From: Flavobacteriales bacterium
Lineage (GTDB): Bacteria; Bacteroidota; Bacteroidia; CAIKAF01
Length of the DNA stretch: 64,000 nt
Direction of reading: 5' to 3'
Assembly: GCA_022402535.1 (NCBI GenBank)
Contig: JAKRSD010000031.1
Location: forward strand, 41,651-105,650
Part shown: positions 46,688 through 54,635 of the stretch, piece after piece
How the letters are laid out: every line of letters starts with the position of its first letter
How positions within the stretch are numbered: the first letter of the stretch is position 1
Made by a program: the position numbers and the translations under genes
Notes under the pieces: generated by a model
Databases searched by the model: none
The model's input: the letters and a program-made list of their open reading frames with translations, nothing else
Told to the model about the DNA's origin: nothing

Positions 46688-47053
46688 ATGTCCGAATCAA
46701 ACACACGCATACAATCTTTCGGTGAGTTTTATTGGTATTATTTGTCCGAGCATCGTCATCCGGTTTCCCGAACCCTGCATTTCATCGGTACATTCGGTGT
46801 GATTGTTATGGTATTGGCGGCGCCATTGCTGGGCAAATGGTGGATGTATGCCCTGGTTCCGGTGATGGGTTATGGTTTTGCGTGGTTCGGGCATTTCTTT
46901 TTTGAAAAAAATAAACCTGCAACCTTTCAATATCCGTTGTGGTCGCTGGGTTCCGATTTTGTGATGTTTGCCCATATCCTCACGGGAAAAATAGGCGAGA
47001 AGCTGAAAATTGCCGATGAGAAATACCCGGTAACTTCCTCCCAAGGCAACTAA
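46688..47053 (+). CDS. Mpo1-like (DUF962) membrane protein
   Basis: This 121-residue protein has the DUF962 pattern: FGEFYWYYLSEHRHPVSRTL at the N terminus, FIGTFGV, then GYGFAWFGHFFFEKNKPATF and a PLWSLGSDFVMF segment. It has two to three membrane helices and conserved histidines. Yeast Mpo1 is an iron-dependent dioxygenase in the alpha-oxidation of 2-hydroxy fatty acids. Function in bacteria is unknown. It is divergent from the oxidosqualene operon. Confidence 0.85.
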   Translation: MSESNTRIQSFGEFYWYYLSEHRHPVSRTLHFIGTFGVIVMVLAAPLLGKWWMYALVPVMGYGFAWFGHFFFEKNKPATFQYPLWSLGSDFVMFAHILTGKIGEKLKIADEKYPVTSSQGN

Positions 47054-47067
47054 CAAAAGGCCTTTCA

Positions 47068-47075
47068 TAATTTTG
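47068..47075 (+). promoter_or_regulatory. -7 box of the mpl gene
   Basis: TAATTTTG matches TAnnTTTG exactly, 48 bases before the mpl ATG. Confidence 0.5.
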
Positions 47076-47122
47076 TGTGTATAGCCTGAGCGCCAAACGG
47101 CATTAGGATTACCTTGGTGCCC

Positions 47123-48493
47123 ATGAATATTCATTTTATAGCCATCGGCGGTGCGGCCATGCATAATTTGGCCTTGGCCTTACACAAGGCGGGACATCAG
47201 GTAACCGGTTCGGATGATGAAATATTTGACCCGGCCAGAACCCGTTTACAAAAAGCCGGATTACTGCCCCAAAGCGAAGGCTGGTTTCCCGAAAAAATTC
47301 ATGAACAGATAGATGCCATCGTGTTGGGTATGCATGCCAAATCCGATAATCCGGAGTTGAAAAAAGCCCGCGAACTCGGGTTGAAAGTGTATTCCTATCC
47401 CGAGTATTTATACGAAGTATGGAAAAATAAAACCCGGGTGGTAATCGGCGGAAGCCACGGAAAAACCAGCATTACCTCCATGATTCTGCATGCTTATAAT
47501 GCCTGTGGCGTAAAATCAGATTATATGGTGGGGGCCTTATTGGCCGGATTTGAAAACATGGTATCCATTGACGATTCTAACGAAATCGCCGTAATGGAAG
47601 GCGACGAATACTTGGCCAGTACGCTGGATTTGCGCCCTAAATTTCATCTCTATAAAGGCAATATCGGCGTCATAAGCGGCATCGCCTGGGATCATATCAA
47701 TGTGTTTCCCACGTTTGAAAACTATGTGGAGCAGTTCTCTCTTTTTATAGATTCTTTGGAGCCGGAGGCGTATCTCATTTACAATGCCGAAGACCCGGAA
47801 GTTAAAAAACTCTGTGAGCAGCACACCCGGACCGATATCCGCAAAATACCGTATGTATCTCCCGACTATTCGGTGAAGGACGAAAAATTTACTGTGCAAT
47901 TTGACGGTAAAATGTATCCCCTGCAGGTGTTTGGTAAACATAATTTGTCCAATCTTTCGGCGGCTTGCGAAGTGTGTAAGCTCACGGGTATTTCGGCCCA
48001 CGATTTTTGGAATGCTTCCCGGCAGTTTGCGGGGGCTTCCAACCGGTTGGAGTTATTGGCCGAAGGAAAAAACGGAGTCTGTTATAAAGATTTTGCGCAT
48101 TCGCCCAGTAAGGTGCAGGCCACGTTGGCGGCTTTTATGGAAAGATATGCCGAACGAAAAGTAACGGCCTGTTTTGAACTGCATACCTTCAGTACGCTGA
48201 ATAAAGATTTTTTGCCCGGATACCAGGGTGCATTACACGGAGCCCACCGTGCGGCGGTGTTTTATAATCCGCACACGTTGGAACTGAAACGTATGCCGCC
48301 TTTGGATGCCGAATTTGTACGGACCTGTTTTGGCCGTCCCGATTTGGAAGTCATCACGGATACCGGGGATTTAGAAAAATTTATCCTGAACAGTTTTGGC
48401 GAAAAAACGGCTTTATTGCTGATGAGTTCCGGAAACTGGGGAAACCTGAACACCCGCAAACTGGCGGAAGATTCGGTGCGTATGCTTAAATGA
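47123..48493 (+). CDS. mpl: UDP-N-acetylmuramate:L-alanyl-gamma-D-glutamyl-meso-DAP ligase
   Basis: This 456-residue Mur-ligase-fold enzyme recycles the murein tripeptide onto UDP-MurNAc. It shows the N-terminal IAIGGAAMHNLALALHKAGH motif, the ATP loop VVIGGSHGKTSITSMIL and the central KDFAHSPSKVQATLAAF that separates Mpl from MurC. The frame is open from 47114 through TTG and GTG codons, but ATG at 47123 gives MNIHFIAIGG, the normal N terminus. It acts in the cytoplasm. It ends seven bases into a convergent membrane protein gene. Confidence 0.95.
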   Translation: MNIHFIAIGGAAMHNLALALHKAGHQVTGSDDEIFDPARTRLQKAGLLPQSEGWFPEKIHEQIDAIVLGMHAKSDNPELKKARELGLKVYSYPEYLYEVWKNKTRVVIGGSHGKTSITSMILHAYNACGVKSDYMVGALLAGFENMVSIDDSNEIAVMEGDEYLASTLDLRPKFHLYKGNIGVISGIAWDHINVFPTFENYVEQFSLFIDSLEPEAYLIYNAEDPEVKKLCEQHTRTDIRKIPYVSPDYSVKDEKFTVQFDGKMYPLQVFGKHNLSNLSAACEVCKLTGISAHDFWNASRQFAGASNRLELLAEGKNGVCYKDFAHSPSKVQATLAAFMERYAERKVTACFELHTFSTLNKDFLPGYQGALHGAHRAAVFYNPHTLELKRMPPLDAEFVRTCFGRPDLEVITDTGDLEKFILNSFGEKTALLLMSSGNWGNLNTRKLAEDSVRMLK

Positions 48494-49001
48494 TGACTAA
48501 AGAAATCAGCTTGAAAAGAATTGCCCCCGATAGCCCGCCTATTGAAGTAGCCAATACCCCCAAAATAATGGCGAGGCCAAATGACCGGTGATTTTTTCGC
48601 AAATAGCTGAAGAATATGCCCCCCGTAAAAATCCCCAGGCATATGGAGGTAACCTGGGCAGGAATCCGGAGAAAATCTGCGATTTCTACTTTTTGAATTT
48701 CGTGGAGGTGAGCAAAAAGAGGCAATAAAAACATTAACAGTGCAAACAGAACAATTATTGGCACATCGTCTTGGGTTGTTTTATATATGGGGGAAGATTT
48801 GCTGAAACTGCTGAAGGCAAAGGATATTCCGAAAATGGGAAGAAAAAAACCTAATTTGGAGAATTGATTTTCCCCACCGGTACCGGCCACCATAAAGTAA
48901 GGTATTGTCAGCATCAAAAGCCAATAAACAGAGAATACAATAAATACAAGAAATATTTTATTTCGTTTCTGCCAAAGTTGATGATTGTATTGGTGAGACA
49001 T
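48486..49001 (-). CDS. hypothetical multi-pass membrane protein
   Basis: This 171-residue protein has about five hydrophobic segments (about 18-37, 48-64, 81-98, 111-131 and 144-168). I recognise no family. Its 3' end overlaps the end of mpl by eight bases on the opposite strand. The gene has no operon partner. Confidence 0.6.
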   Translation of the reverse strand: MSHQYNHQLWQKRNKIFLVFIVFSVYWLLMLTIPYFMVAGTGGENQFSKLGFFLPIFGISFAFSSFSKSSPIYKTTQDDVPIIVLFALLMFLLPLFAHLHEIQKVEIADFLRIPAQVTSICLGIFTGGIFFSYLRKNHRSFGLAIILGVLATSIGGLSGAILFKLISLVII

Positions 49002-49187
49002 GCTTGCGTATTCAATTAACCCTCAGGCCCGCTTTTCTAAAAAAAGCCATTGATATTTCAAAAGTAAAAATTATGACTCACTTCTACGCATTTTTGTCTG
49101 TGGTTGATATTCTCACCCACCCCATTTATCGTGCGAAAACACGGTCGGTAATAACACCTGACGGTGGCAGAATATGCTTTAGAGTCT

Positions 49188-50219
49188 TCATACTTTTTTA
49201 GAAAATGAATTGTTCAACATGTTCAAGCGATTAAGGTAATGGTTTGTGTATAGTTCTTTTGTAGGTAAGGATAAAAACGAGTATTGAATTAAATTTAGTG
49301 TCCGGTTATTCTTAGTTCGGTATTTATCTAATAGATTTTTAACACGGTTTTCTAACATTCCAATCCGCAATCCAAAGTCATAAAAATCATCATAAGCATA
49401 GAACCCTAAAGACTTAAAACTTTCCGTTTCGTAATCATTTGAAAATAATCCGTTTTCTAAAGCAAAAAAACTGTCCGTTGGAATGTGTATAGAAGTGTCA
49501 ATTAAATCATAAGCAGGGCTTAATAAATAATCTCCGCGTTGGGTTTGCTGTAATGAGAAGTTTTTCAAATGTGCATCTCCATTGCTGAATAAATAGTTGA
49601 AAATAATTTGTTCAAAATATTTTTCAATTTCTACGGCATAAGCAGCCACATATTTTTTCATGTGTTGGGCAATATCTTCATAGCTGCCGGTGCTTCTATA
49701 ATTTTCACCGTCTTTTTCTTTCGATTTACCGGTAATGGATGCAAAATCTTCTTGGGCAATCTTAGTCCCATTTTTTGCATAATCAAATCGTTTCGTGATG
49801 TAAGCCGGCTCTCCATTTTTAAAAAAAACCAATGCACATTCTGCCGTTACAATCCCATAAACCTGTTTGGCAATTTGCATGGTAAGGTGTTCGTTGGCAG
49901 GTAACTCATCTTCTTTTCCAAAAGGAGGTCTGAACGGTATGGGCTTTAGAATGTATTGACCAGGTTCCCCGGGTTCTGTTAATCGGAGTTTATTATTTTC
50001 AAGAACCAAAGATTGTTTAAACTGTGCACCGCTTATTGAAATGTTTTTGCTGTTTTGTCTTAGTTTTTCTGCAACTTCTTCATCTATTTTTGGCGTATTA
50101 AACGCTAATATATGGCTTACTTTTTTCCGATTAAAAAGCAAACGCAACCCTGCAGGGCTATAGGTGTCAAAGCCCTCTGACAGTGTGCAGGGACAATATT
50201 TTATTTCATTCAATTTCAT
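49188..50219 (-). CDS. HipA/HipT-like toxin kinase
   Basis: This 343-residue serine/threonine kinase-fold protein is a HipA core without the N-terminal subdomain. Motifs: the Gly-rich loop SISGAQFKQSL with S61 and S63, KRFDY (143-147), catalytic D215 in NGDAHLKN (213-220) and the metal ligand D238 in SPAYDLID. It should phosphorylate a translation factor, by analogy GltX (HipA) or TrpS (HipT). It is separate from, and overlaps by four bases (ATGA), the small protein that supplies the missing subdomain, as in hipBST systems. The SIS autophosphorylation pattern resembles HipT. Confidence 0.88.
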   Translation of the reverse strand: MKLNEIKYCPCTLSEGFDTYSPAGLRLLFNRKKVSHILAFNTPKIDEEVAEKLRQNSKNISISGAQFKQSLVLENNKLRLTEPGEPGQYILKPIPFRPPFGKEDELPANEHLTMQIAKQVYGIVTAECALVFFKNGEPAYITKRFDYAKNGTKIAQEDFASITGKSKEKDGENYRSTGSYEDIAQHMKKYVAAYAVEIEKYFEQIIFNYLFSNGDAHLKNFSLQQTQRGDYLLSPAYDLIDTSIHIPTDSFFALENGLFSNDYETESFKSLGFYAYDDFYDFGLRIGMLENRVKNLLDKYRTKNNRTLNLIQYSFLSLPTKELYTNHYLNRLNMLNNSFSKKV

Positions 50220-50545
50220 GTGTTCTCAATTAGTTTTAGCGTTACGGCTCCAATGGTATCACTCCAGGCGGTGGTTCCCAGTAATCGAATGATATCTCTC
50301 TCATCAATTTTTAAATAGCGTCCTTGTATGGCTAAATTAGTGCCTTCGGCTACCATATTGCTAAAAAACGGGAACATGTATTCACTCACGTATTCTTGTT
50401 TCGTTTTAGGAAGCGTTAAACTGATTGCCGGCAAATCCGGATTATAGAAATAACTGTCATTATACCGAAAGACATAATGATTTCGGTTTTCTTCCATAAG
50501 CTCACCCGCCAATATTCCGTTGTGATATACTTCCGCTTTCCTCAT
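50216..50545 (-). CDS. HipS-like protein (HipA N-terminal subdomain)
   Basis: This 109-residue protein corresponds to the N-terminal HipA subdomain (couple_hipA): AEVYHNGILAGELMEE, YVSEYMFPFFSNMVAEGTNL and IIRLLGTTAWSDTIGAVTL. In the characterised HipBST system the analogous HipS is the antitoxin, while HipB is a DNA-binding regulator. Here it lies between hipB and the kinase, overlapping the kinase start. Role by analogy. Confidence 0.85.
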   Translation of the reverse strand: MRKAEVYHNGILAGELMEENRNHYVFRYNDSYFYNPDLPAISLTLPKTKQEYVSEYMFPFFSNMVAEGTNLAIQGRYLKIDERDIIRLLGTTAWSDTIGAVTLKLIENT

Positions 50546-50549
50546 TTAT

Positions 50550-50759
50550 CTATTGTTGTTTCTTTACTTCCAACAGGATTTCCATGCCTAAAACTTCCGT
50601 CAGTTTATTTAATATTTCTAATGATGGATTTCCTTGCCCTCTTTCCAGCTTATACAGCGTATTGGTGCTTATTTGTGCTAATTCTGCCAAATGAGGTTGC
50701 GTAATATTCAACTCCTTTCTTCGGGCTTTTATCGTTTTTCCAAGATGCTCTGCTAACAT
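50550..50759 (-). CDS. HipB-like XRE-family DNA-binding protein
   Basis: This 69-residue helix-turn-helix protein has IKARRKELNITQPHLAELAQ and the recognition-helix region ISTNTLYKLERGQGNPSLEI. It would be the autoregulator (and part-antitoxin) of the toxin operon. It starts right after the first of three AGTGTGAT repeats and ends four bases before hipS. The short, HTH-only form fits HipB. Confidence 0.88.
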   Translation of the reverse strand: MLAEHLGKTIKARRKELNITQPHLAELAQISTNTLYKLERGQGNPSLEILNKLTEVLGMEILLEVKKQQ

Positions 50760-50893
50760 TATAGTGTGATTTATGCTGCAAAGGTAGTGCTTTTCTTCAC
50801 GTAAACAATAAAAATCATATTTTAGTGTGATATTTATTGTAAAAGTGGGATTAAGGATTGGGATTTCTCAATAAATCACATTATAGTGTGATT
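50757..50893. promoter_or_regulatory. three candidate HipB operators at 61-base spacing
   Basis: The core AGTGTGAT occurs at 50763-50770, 50824-50831 and 50885-50892, exactly 61 bases apart. Each is half of an imperfect palindrome with left arms CTAACA, ATCATA and ATCACA; the third is nearly perfect (ATCACA-TTAT-AGTGTGAT). The first touches the hipB start codon, and the second lies just upstream of the -33 element. This layout suits autorepression. Confidence 0.65.
50779..50808 (-). promoter_or_regulatory. hipB promoter
   Basis: On the minus strand, TTG at 50806-50808, a 19-base spacer and TACCTTTG at 50779-50786 give a full Bacteroidota promoter ending 20 bases before the hipB ATG. The first and second operators flank it. 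Confidence 0.7.
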
Positions 50894-51454
50894 TTATTTT
50901 TAAGATTTGTGTCCGATGACTAACGGCCGGGTGGATTTTGAAACGCCTACTGATCGGTATGTTTAAATTAAACACTTTTTGTCTACTTTCAACTTGTACT
51001 ATTTTTGGGGGAGCTTACACAAACAGGGGAACTCCCTATGTGGAATTAAATCAGTTTGCCGCTTGAAATAATTTATAATAAACTTGTTTTTTTATCTTGG
51101 CGGTTTGCGTGTTGCCGCAGTTGGCGATTTCGGAGCACTTCACTGTCAACCTGCACAAAAGTTTGATAGGAGCACTCAGCTTCAATTTTGCACGTCACCG
51201 CCAATTGAGGCAACACGCTGTTACCAGCTGGCGTTCTTGTCCACCGTGTCTGTAAACCATTGTCGTTGTTGAGTTTTACCATCTTTGCCTGTGTAGTGTT
51301 GGTCTACGCGGTTGCGTATTTTTTATTTTCTGAAGTGGAGGAGATTTTTTTAAATTCAATTTTGTCTGCGTGGGAAAGGTGGAAGCTCTTTTGCAAGCTT
51401 TGGTCTGTGCTTGGGTTTGGGCGGCTTGCAAATGTGCTTACACCTGTGCGTTGA
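50894..51454. other. gene-free stretch between the toxin operon and the metal operon
   Basis: No credible gene is seen. The main structure is the long inverted repeat at 51107-51218, listed separately. Otherwise the sequence contains only short open frames with no recognisable motif. Confidence 0.45.
51107..51218. repeat. long imperfect inverted repeat (20-base arms)
   Basis: Left arm GCGTGTTGCCGCAGTTGGCG (51107-51126) and right arm CGCCAATTGAGGCAACACGC (51199-51218) pair at 18 of 20 positions, around a 72-base loop that contains two copies of GGAGCACT. It is followed by TGTTACCAGCTGGCG. The architecture recalls integron attC sites or other folded recombination substrates, but the expected GTTRRRY core is absent. 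Confidence 0.7.
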
Positions 51455-52663
51455 TTAATGGTCATGTCTTTGTCCTGCTCCGCTTTTTAAAATAAACTCG
51501 CTGCTGATTAAGTATGCTCCTTCGGTAACTACTGTTTCGCCTTCTTTCAAACCGGATAAAATTTCAATCCAGAATTTATTTTCTGCGCCTGTTTCAACCA
51601 TGCGTTGCTCGAAGGTGTTGTTATGCGCTAATACCCAAACGGTTTTCATTTTCTCTAACAGAACAGCAGATTTTGGAACGGCTAAAACGGGTTTTGAATT
51701 TTGTTTGGGACTTACATATACCATCATACCCGGAATGAGTTTGTTTTTGGAGTTGTCAACTTTAAGGCGCAACAGTTGCACTTTGCGACCATTTTCCACG
51801 CTTGGATTGCTGAACACAAGGCGACCTGTGTAAATTTCATCGGGATAGGTTTCGGAAAAAACCTGAAAGGAATTGCTGCCGCTAATTTTTTCTATTTCAT
51901 TGGAGTAAACCTGTGCATCAATCCAAACCTGATTTAGTGCAGTTAGTTTGATTAGCAGTGTTCCTTCTTCTACATACGCTCCTTCTTTTACAAGAATTTC
52001 GGTAACATAACCTTCTGTCTGTGCATAAAAGACAATTTGCGGTGAAGCGGATTTGTTCTTTTCTAATTCTTCAATCTGCTTTTCTGAAAGCCCCCAAAGC
52101 AAAAGTTTGTTTTTGGATGCCGATAGCATATCGTTCAGCAATTTATTTTCAGCATTGCTGTTTATTTTATTTTCTGACAGGACAAGAAATTCTTTCTCAT
52201 CGGCAAAAAGTTGTTCGCTGTAAATGGCGTAAACAGGGTTTCCCTTTCTGATGTATTCGCCTGATGTTTTGATGTAGAGTTTATCTAATCTTCCTTTGAC
52301 ACGGCTGCTGATAGTTGTTACCTGTTCTTCATCAATGGCAACTGTTCCCAAAATGGTTGAAGAAGAAAATATGTTTTGAAATTTTACGGTGTCGGTTTTA
52401 ATTCCAGCTAATTGTTGCTGTTTTTTTTCAATGGTGATGAAATTGCCCGCTTGTTGTGCATGTTCGTTGTTTTGTTTTTCGACTTTGATTAAAGACATAT
52501 TGCATACAGGACAAGAACCGGGGCTGTTGCTTTTTACGGTTGGGTGCATGGGGCAGGTATAGTATGTTCCGCTATCATGCCCTGCGTGATTTTCATTTTT
52601 GCTCTTGCAACCTGCCAATGCAAAAAGAATAGTGATTGAAAGAAAAATTATTTTTTGCTTCAT
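51455..52663 (-). CDS. RND efflux periplasmic adaptor (CusB-like) with N-terminal heavy-metal-binding domain
   Basis: This 402-residue lipoprotein (lipobox LAGCKSK) carries a heavy-metal-binding module YYTCPMHPTVKSNSPGSCPV (about 34-53) ending CNM, then hairpin, lipoyl and beta-barrel adaptor domains (ALNQVWIDAQVYSNEI, LIPGMMVYVSPK). It should link the CusA pump to the outer-membrane channel and hand over metal. It is the last gene of the metal operon. A second adaptor gene precedes it by one base. Confidence 0.88.
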   Translation of the reverse strand: MKQKIIFLSITILFALAGCKSKNENHAGHDSGTYYTCPMHPTVKSNSPGSCPVCNMSLIKVEKQNNEHAQQAGNFITIEKKQQQLAGIKTDTVKFQNIFSSSTILGTVAIDEEQVTTISSRVKGRLDKLYIKTSGEYIRKGNPVYAIYSEQLFADEKEFLVLSENKINSNAENKLLNDMLSASKNKLLLWGLSEKQIEELEKNKSASPQIVFYAQTEGYVTEILVKEGAYVEEGTLLIKLTALNQVWIDAQVYSNEIEKISGSNSFQVFSETYPDEIYTGRLVFSNPSVENGRKVQLLRLKVDNSKNKLIPGMMVYVSPKQNSKPVLAVPKSAVLLEKMKTVWVLAHNNTFEQRMVETGAENKFWIEILSGLKEGETVVTEGAYLISSEFILKSGAGQRHDH

Positions 52664-52664
52664 G

Positions 52665-53969
52665 TCAGTTTCCGTTTAAAAATGTTTCGCTGTCGGTTAA
52701 TGCACCAGCGTGTAAAGCAATTTCTTCATCGGGTGCAAAACCGCTTACTATGGTTGTTGTTCCGTTATTTACTGCGCCTGTGACAACTTTCCGCAACTCA
52801 AAAATTCCTGTTCCGTTTTTAGTTGTTCCTGTTTTTACCCAAACAAAAGCGTTCATGCCTGTGCGGTAAACTGCCGATGAGGGAATTTGAAAACCCGTTT
52901 TCGTTTCAAGCGGAAACTCAGCCGTAACGAGTGAGTTGAGTTTCAATACAGCTTTCGGGTTGGGCAATTCAACTCTTACCCTGACGAAGCGTTGTTGCTT
53001 TTCCTCAAAAGTTTTTTCAGCCAGTAAAATTTTTCCTGTGAGAATTTGAGCGGGAAATAATTCTGAAACGATATTGATTTGTTTGTTTGGCTGAACGGAT
53101 GAATGATATTGAGAGGGCACGGAAATGATTGCCCAAACGGTTTGTAAATCGTTTACGCTGAATAGCGTTTCGCCTTTGTTTACATACATGCCTTCACGAA
53201 TTTGCACACCTGCTGAACCCGATGTTTTAGCATCGGAAGTGTTTGCGTTCATGCTCATGCTGCTCATGGATGTTTGCTGCGTGGCTTGTGAACCTGTATT
53301 GGTTTGCTCATCGGAATTAAAAAGAATGTAGCCGCTTGCGGGGCTGTAAACAGAAATAGTTTGCGTGAATGTTCCTTTGTTTTCCAAAGTTGAAATTTGC
53401 TGCTCGGTAATTCCCAACAGTTTTAATTTTTCGCGTGATTGTTCAATAAGTGTTTTTCCGGTTTCGGTTTTAAGCAGAAGTAAATGTTGCTCCTGAATGG
53501 TGTTTAGTTCAGGGCTGTAGAGTTCCAGAATTTTATCGCCCTTATTCACGAACTGCAAATTGTATTTCACAAAAAGTTTTTCAACTCTCCCGCCAAACCG
53601 TGCTGATACATTTTGATTTCGGTTGCGGTCATAATCAATGAAGCCCTGCGCCTTGATGGATTGCACTTCGTTGGCTGTTTGCAGTTTTACAGTTGCCTGA
53701 CGCGATAAAACCTGTTTGTTGGGTGAAACCGTTTGCACCAATTCTTCCTCCACCAACTGCAATTTCATTTTGCAAACAGGACAGTTGCCGGGCTGCGGAT
53801 AAGTTTTTTCGCCTTCGCAACGCATGGGGCAGATATAATCGCCTTCATCCTGAGTATGATTTTCATGCCCTTGTTTATTGTGTTCGTTTTTGCACGATGA
53901 AAACACCGATACCAAAAGCAAAAACAGGATGATGCTTATTTGATTATTTAATTTCCATCTCGTATTCAT
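52665..53969 (-). CDS. RND efflux periplasmic adaptor (CusB-like), second copy
   Basis: This 434-residue lipoprotein (lipobox FSSCKNE) has the N-terminal metal module YICPMRCEGEKTYPQPGNCP followed by VCKM, then adaptor domains (NVSARFGGRVEKLFVKYNL, LQTVWAIISVPSQYH, LVTAEFPLETKTG). A Met/Ser-rich insert at about 220-245 (SMSSMSMNANTSDA) could bind copper or silver. Its metal module resembles the one in the 61109 lipoprotein more than the one in the other adaptor. The role of having two adaptors is not clear; they may form a mixed hexamer or serve different metals. Confidence 0.88.
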   Translation of the reverse strand: MNTRWKLNNQISIILFLLLVSVFSSCKNEHNKQGHENHTQDEGDYICPMRCEGEKTYPQPGNCPVCKMKLQLVEEELVQTVSPNKQVLSRQATVKLQTANEVQSIKAQGFIDYDRNRNQNVSARFGGRVEKLFVKYNLQFVNKGDKILELYSPELNTIQEQHLLLLKTETGKTLIEQSREKLKLLGITEQQISTLENKGTFTQTISVYSPASGYILFNSDEQTNTGSQATQQTSMSSMSMNANTSDAKTSGSAGVQIREGMYVNKGETLFSVNDLQTVWAIISVPSQYHSSVQPNKQINIVSELFPAQILTGKILLAEKTFEEKQQRFVRVRVELPNPKAVLKLNSLVTAEFPLETKTGFQIPSSAVYRTGMNAFVWVKTGTTKNGTGIFELRKVVTGAVNNGTTTIVSGFAPDEEIALHAGALTDSETFLNGN

Positions 53970-54022
53970 ATTCGGCTTCTAATTTTAAGAGGTTGAACAA
54001 CTTGACTTAGTTTTTATTTGTT

Positions 54023-54631
54023 TCAGCAACAATTTTCTCCTGCTTGAATTGAGGGGCATTTCATTGACCCGTAACTGCAATAAACGCAACAGTCGCCTTG
54101 CAATGGTTTTAATTTTGTTTTGCATTTTTCACATTCATAAAAATAGACGCAGGCATCAGTTGGCATAAGTTCTGTCTTTTTGTGTCCACAGTTTGGGCAA
54201 GTAATTGTTGATTGGAGTTCTATGGTTTTGCCATTATAGACCATGCAAGTGTTGCAAGTTCCGTGCATTTTATTTCGCTTATAATTCCAAATAGTTGCAG
54301 CTAAAAGTCCAAGCATGCCTGAATAAAGAAAATATGTCCAATAGTCGCTTAAGTTAAAATGATAACCATAAAATATTAAAAGTGCGCTTGGAATGGCAAT
54401 TGCCAACGGATAAAAGCAACGGTGTTTACGGTATGAAATGTAAAGTCCGCCAATGGAAATAATAACCATTGCCTGAAAAATCCACATTGTCCAGCCGCCA
54501 AAAAGTTCAAAACTACCCAACCCAAGAGCCGAAGCTGCGAATGCAAAAAGCGGGAAACAGCAAGGTGAAAATATTGCCGTTAGGAATAATCCTGCTGTTC
54601 CAAATCTGTCAATGTTTTCGATTACTTTCAT
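54023..54631 (-). CDS. MerC-like membrane protein with C-terminal GDCC-type cysteine domain
   Basis: This protein of about 202 residues has four hydrophobic helices in a MerC-type core (DRFGTAGLFLTAIFSPCCFP with a paired Cys). A soluble Cys-rich tail follows with ITCPNCGHKKTELMPTDACV, and a final GDCCVYCSYGSMKCPSIQ domain. MerC proteins import mercuric ion; the role here is inferred. An alternative start at 54661 overlaps the upstream gene. Confidence 0.78.
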   Translation of the reverse strand: MKVIENIDRFGTAGLFLTAIFSPCCFPLFAFAASALGLGSFELFGGWTMWIFQAMVIISIGGLYISYRKHRCFYPLAIAIPSALLIFYGYHFNLSDYWTYFLYSGMLGLLAATIWNYKRNKMHGTCNTCMVYNGKTIELQSTITCPNCGHKKTELMPTDACVYFYECEKCKTKLKPLQGDCCVYCSYGSMKCPSIQAGENCC

Positions 54632-54635
54632 TGTG

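Noticed and set aside
49004..49201. 65-codon frame on the + strand, and a degenerate AATAACACCTGACGG near 49150
   Set aside because: The frame has no motif and overlaps the toxin gene end. The repeat-like piece is too short to call a copy of the 41-42 kb family.
51107..51218. Integron attC site
   Set aside because: The right-hand flank reads GTTACCA, not GTTRRRY, and no integrase is seen; only the hairpin itself is reported.
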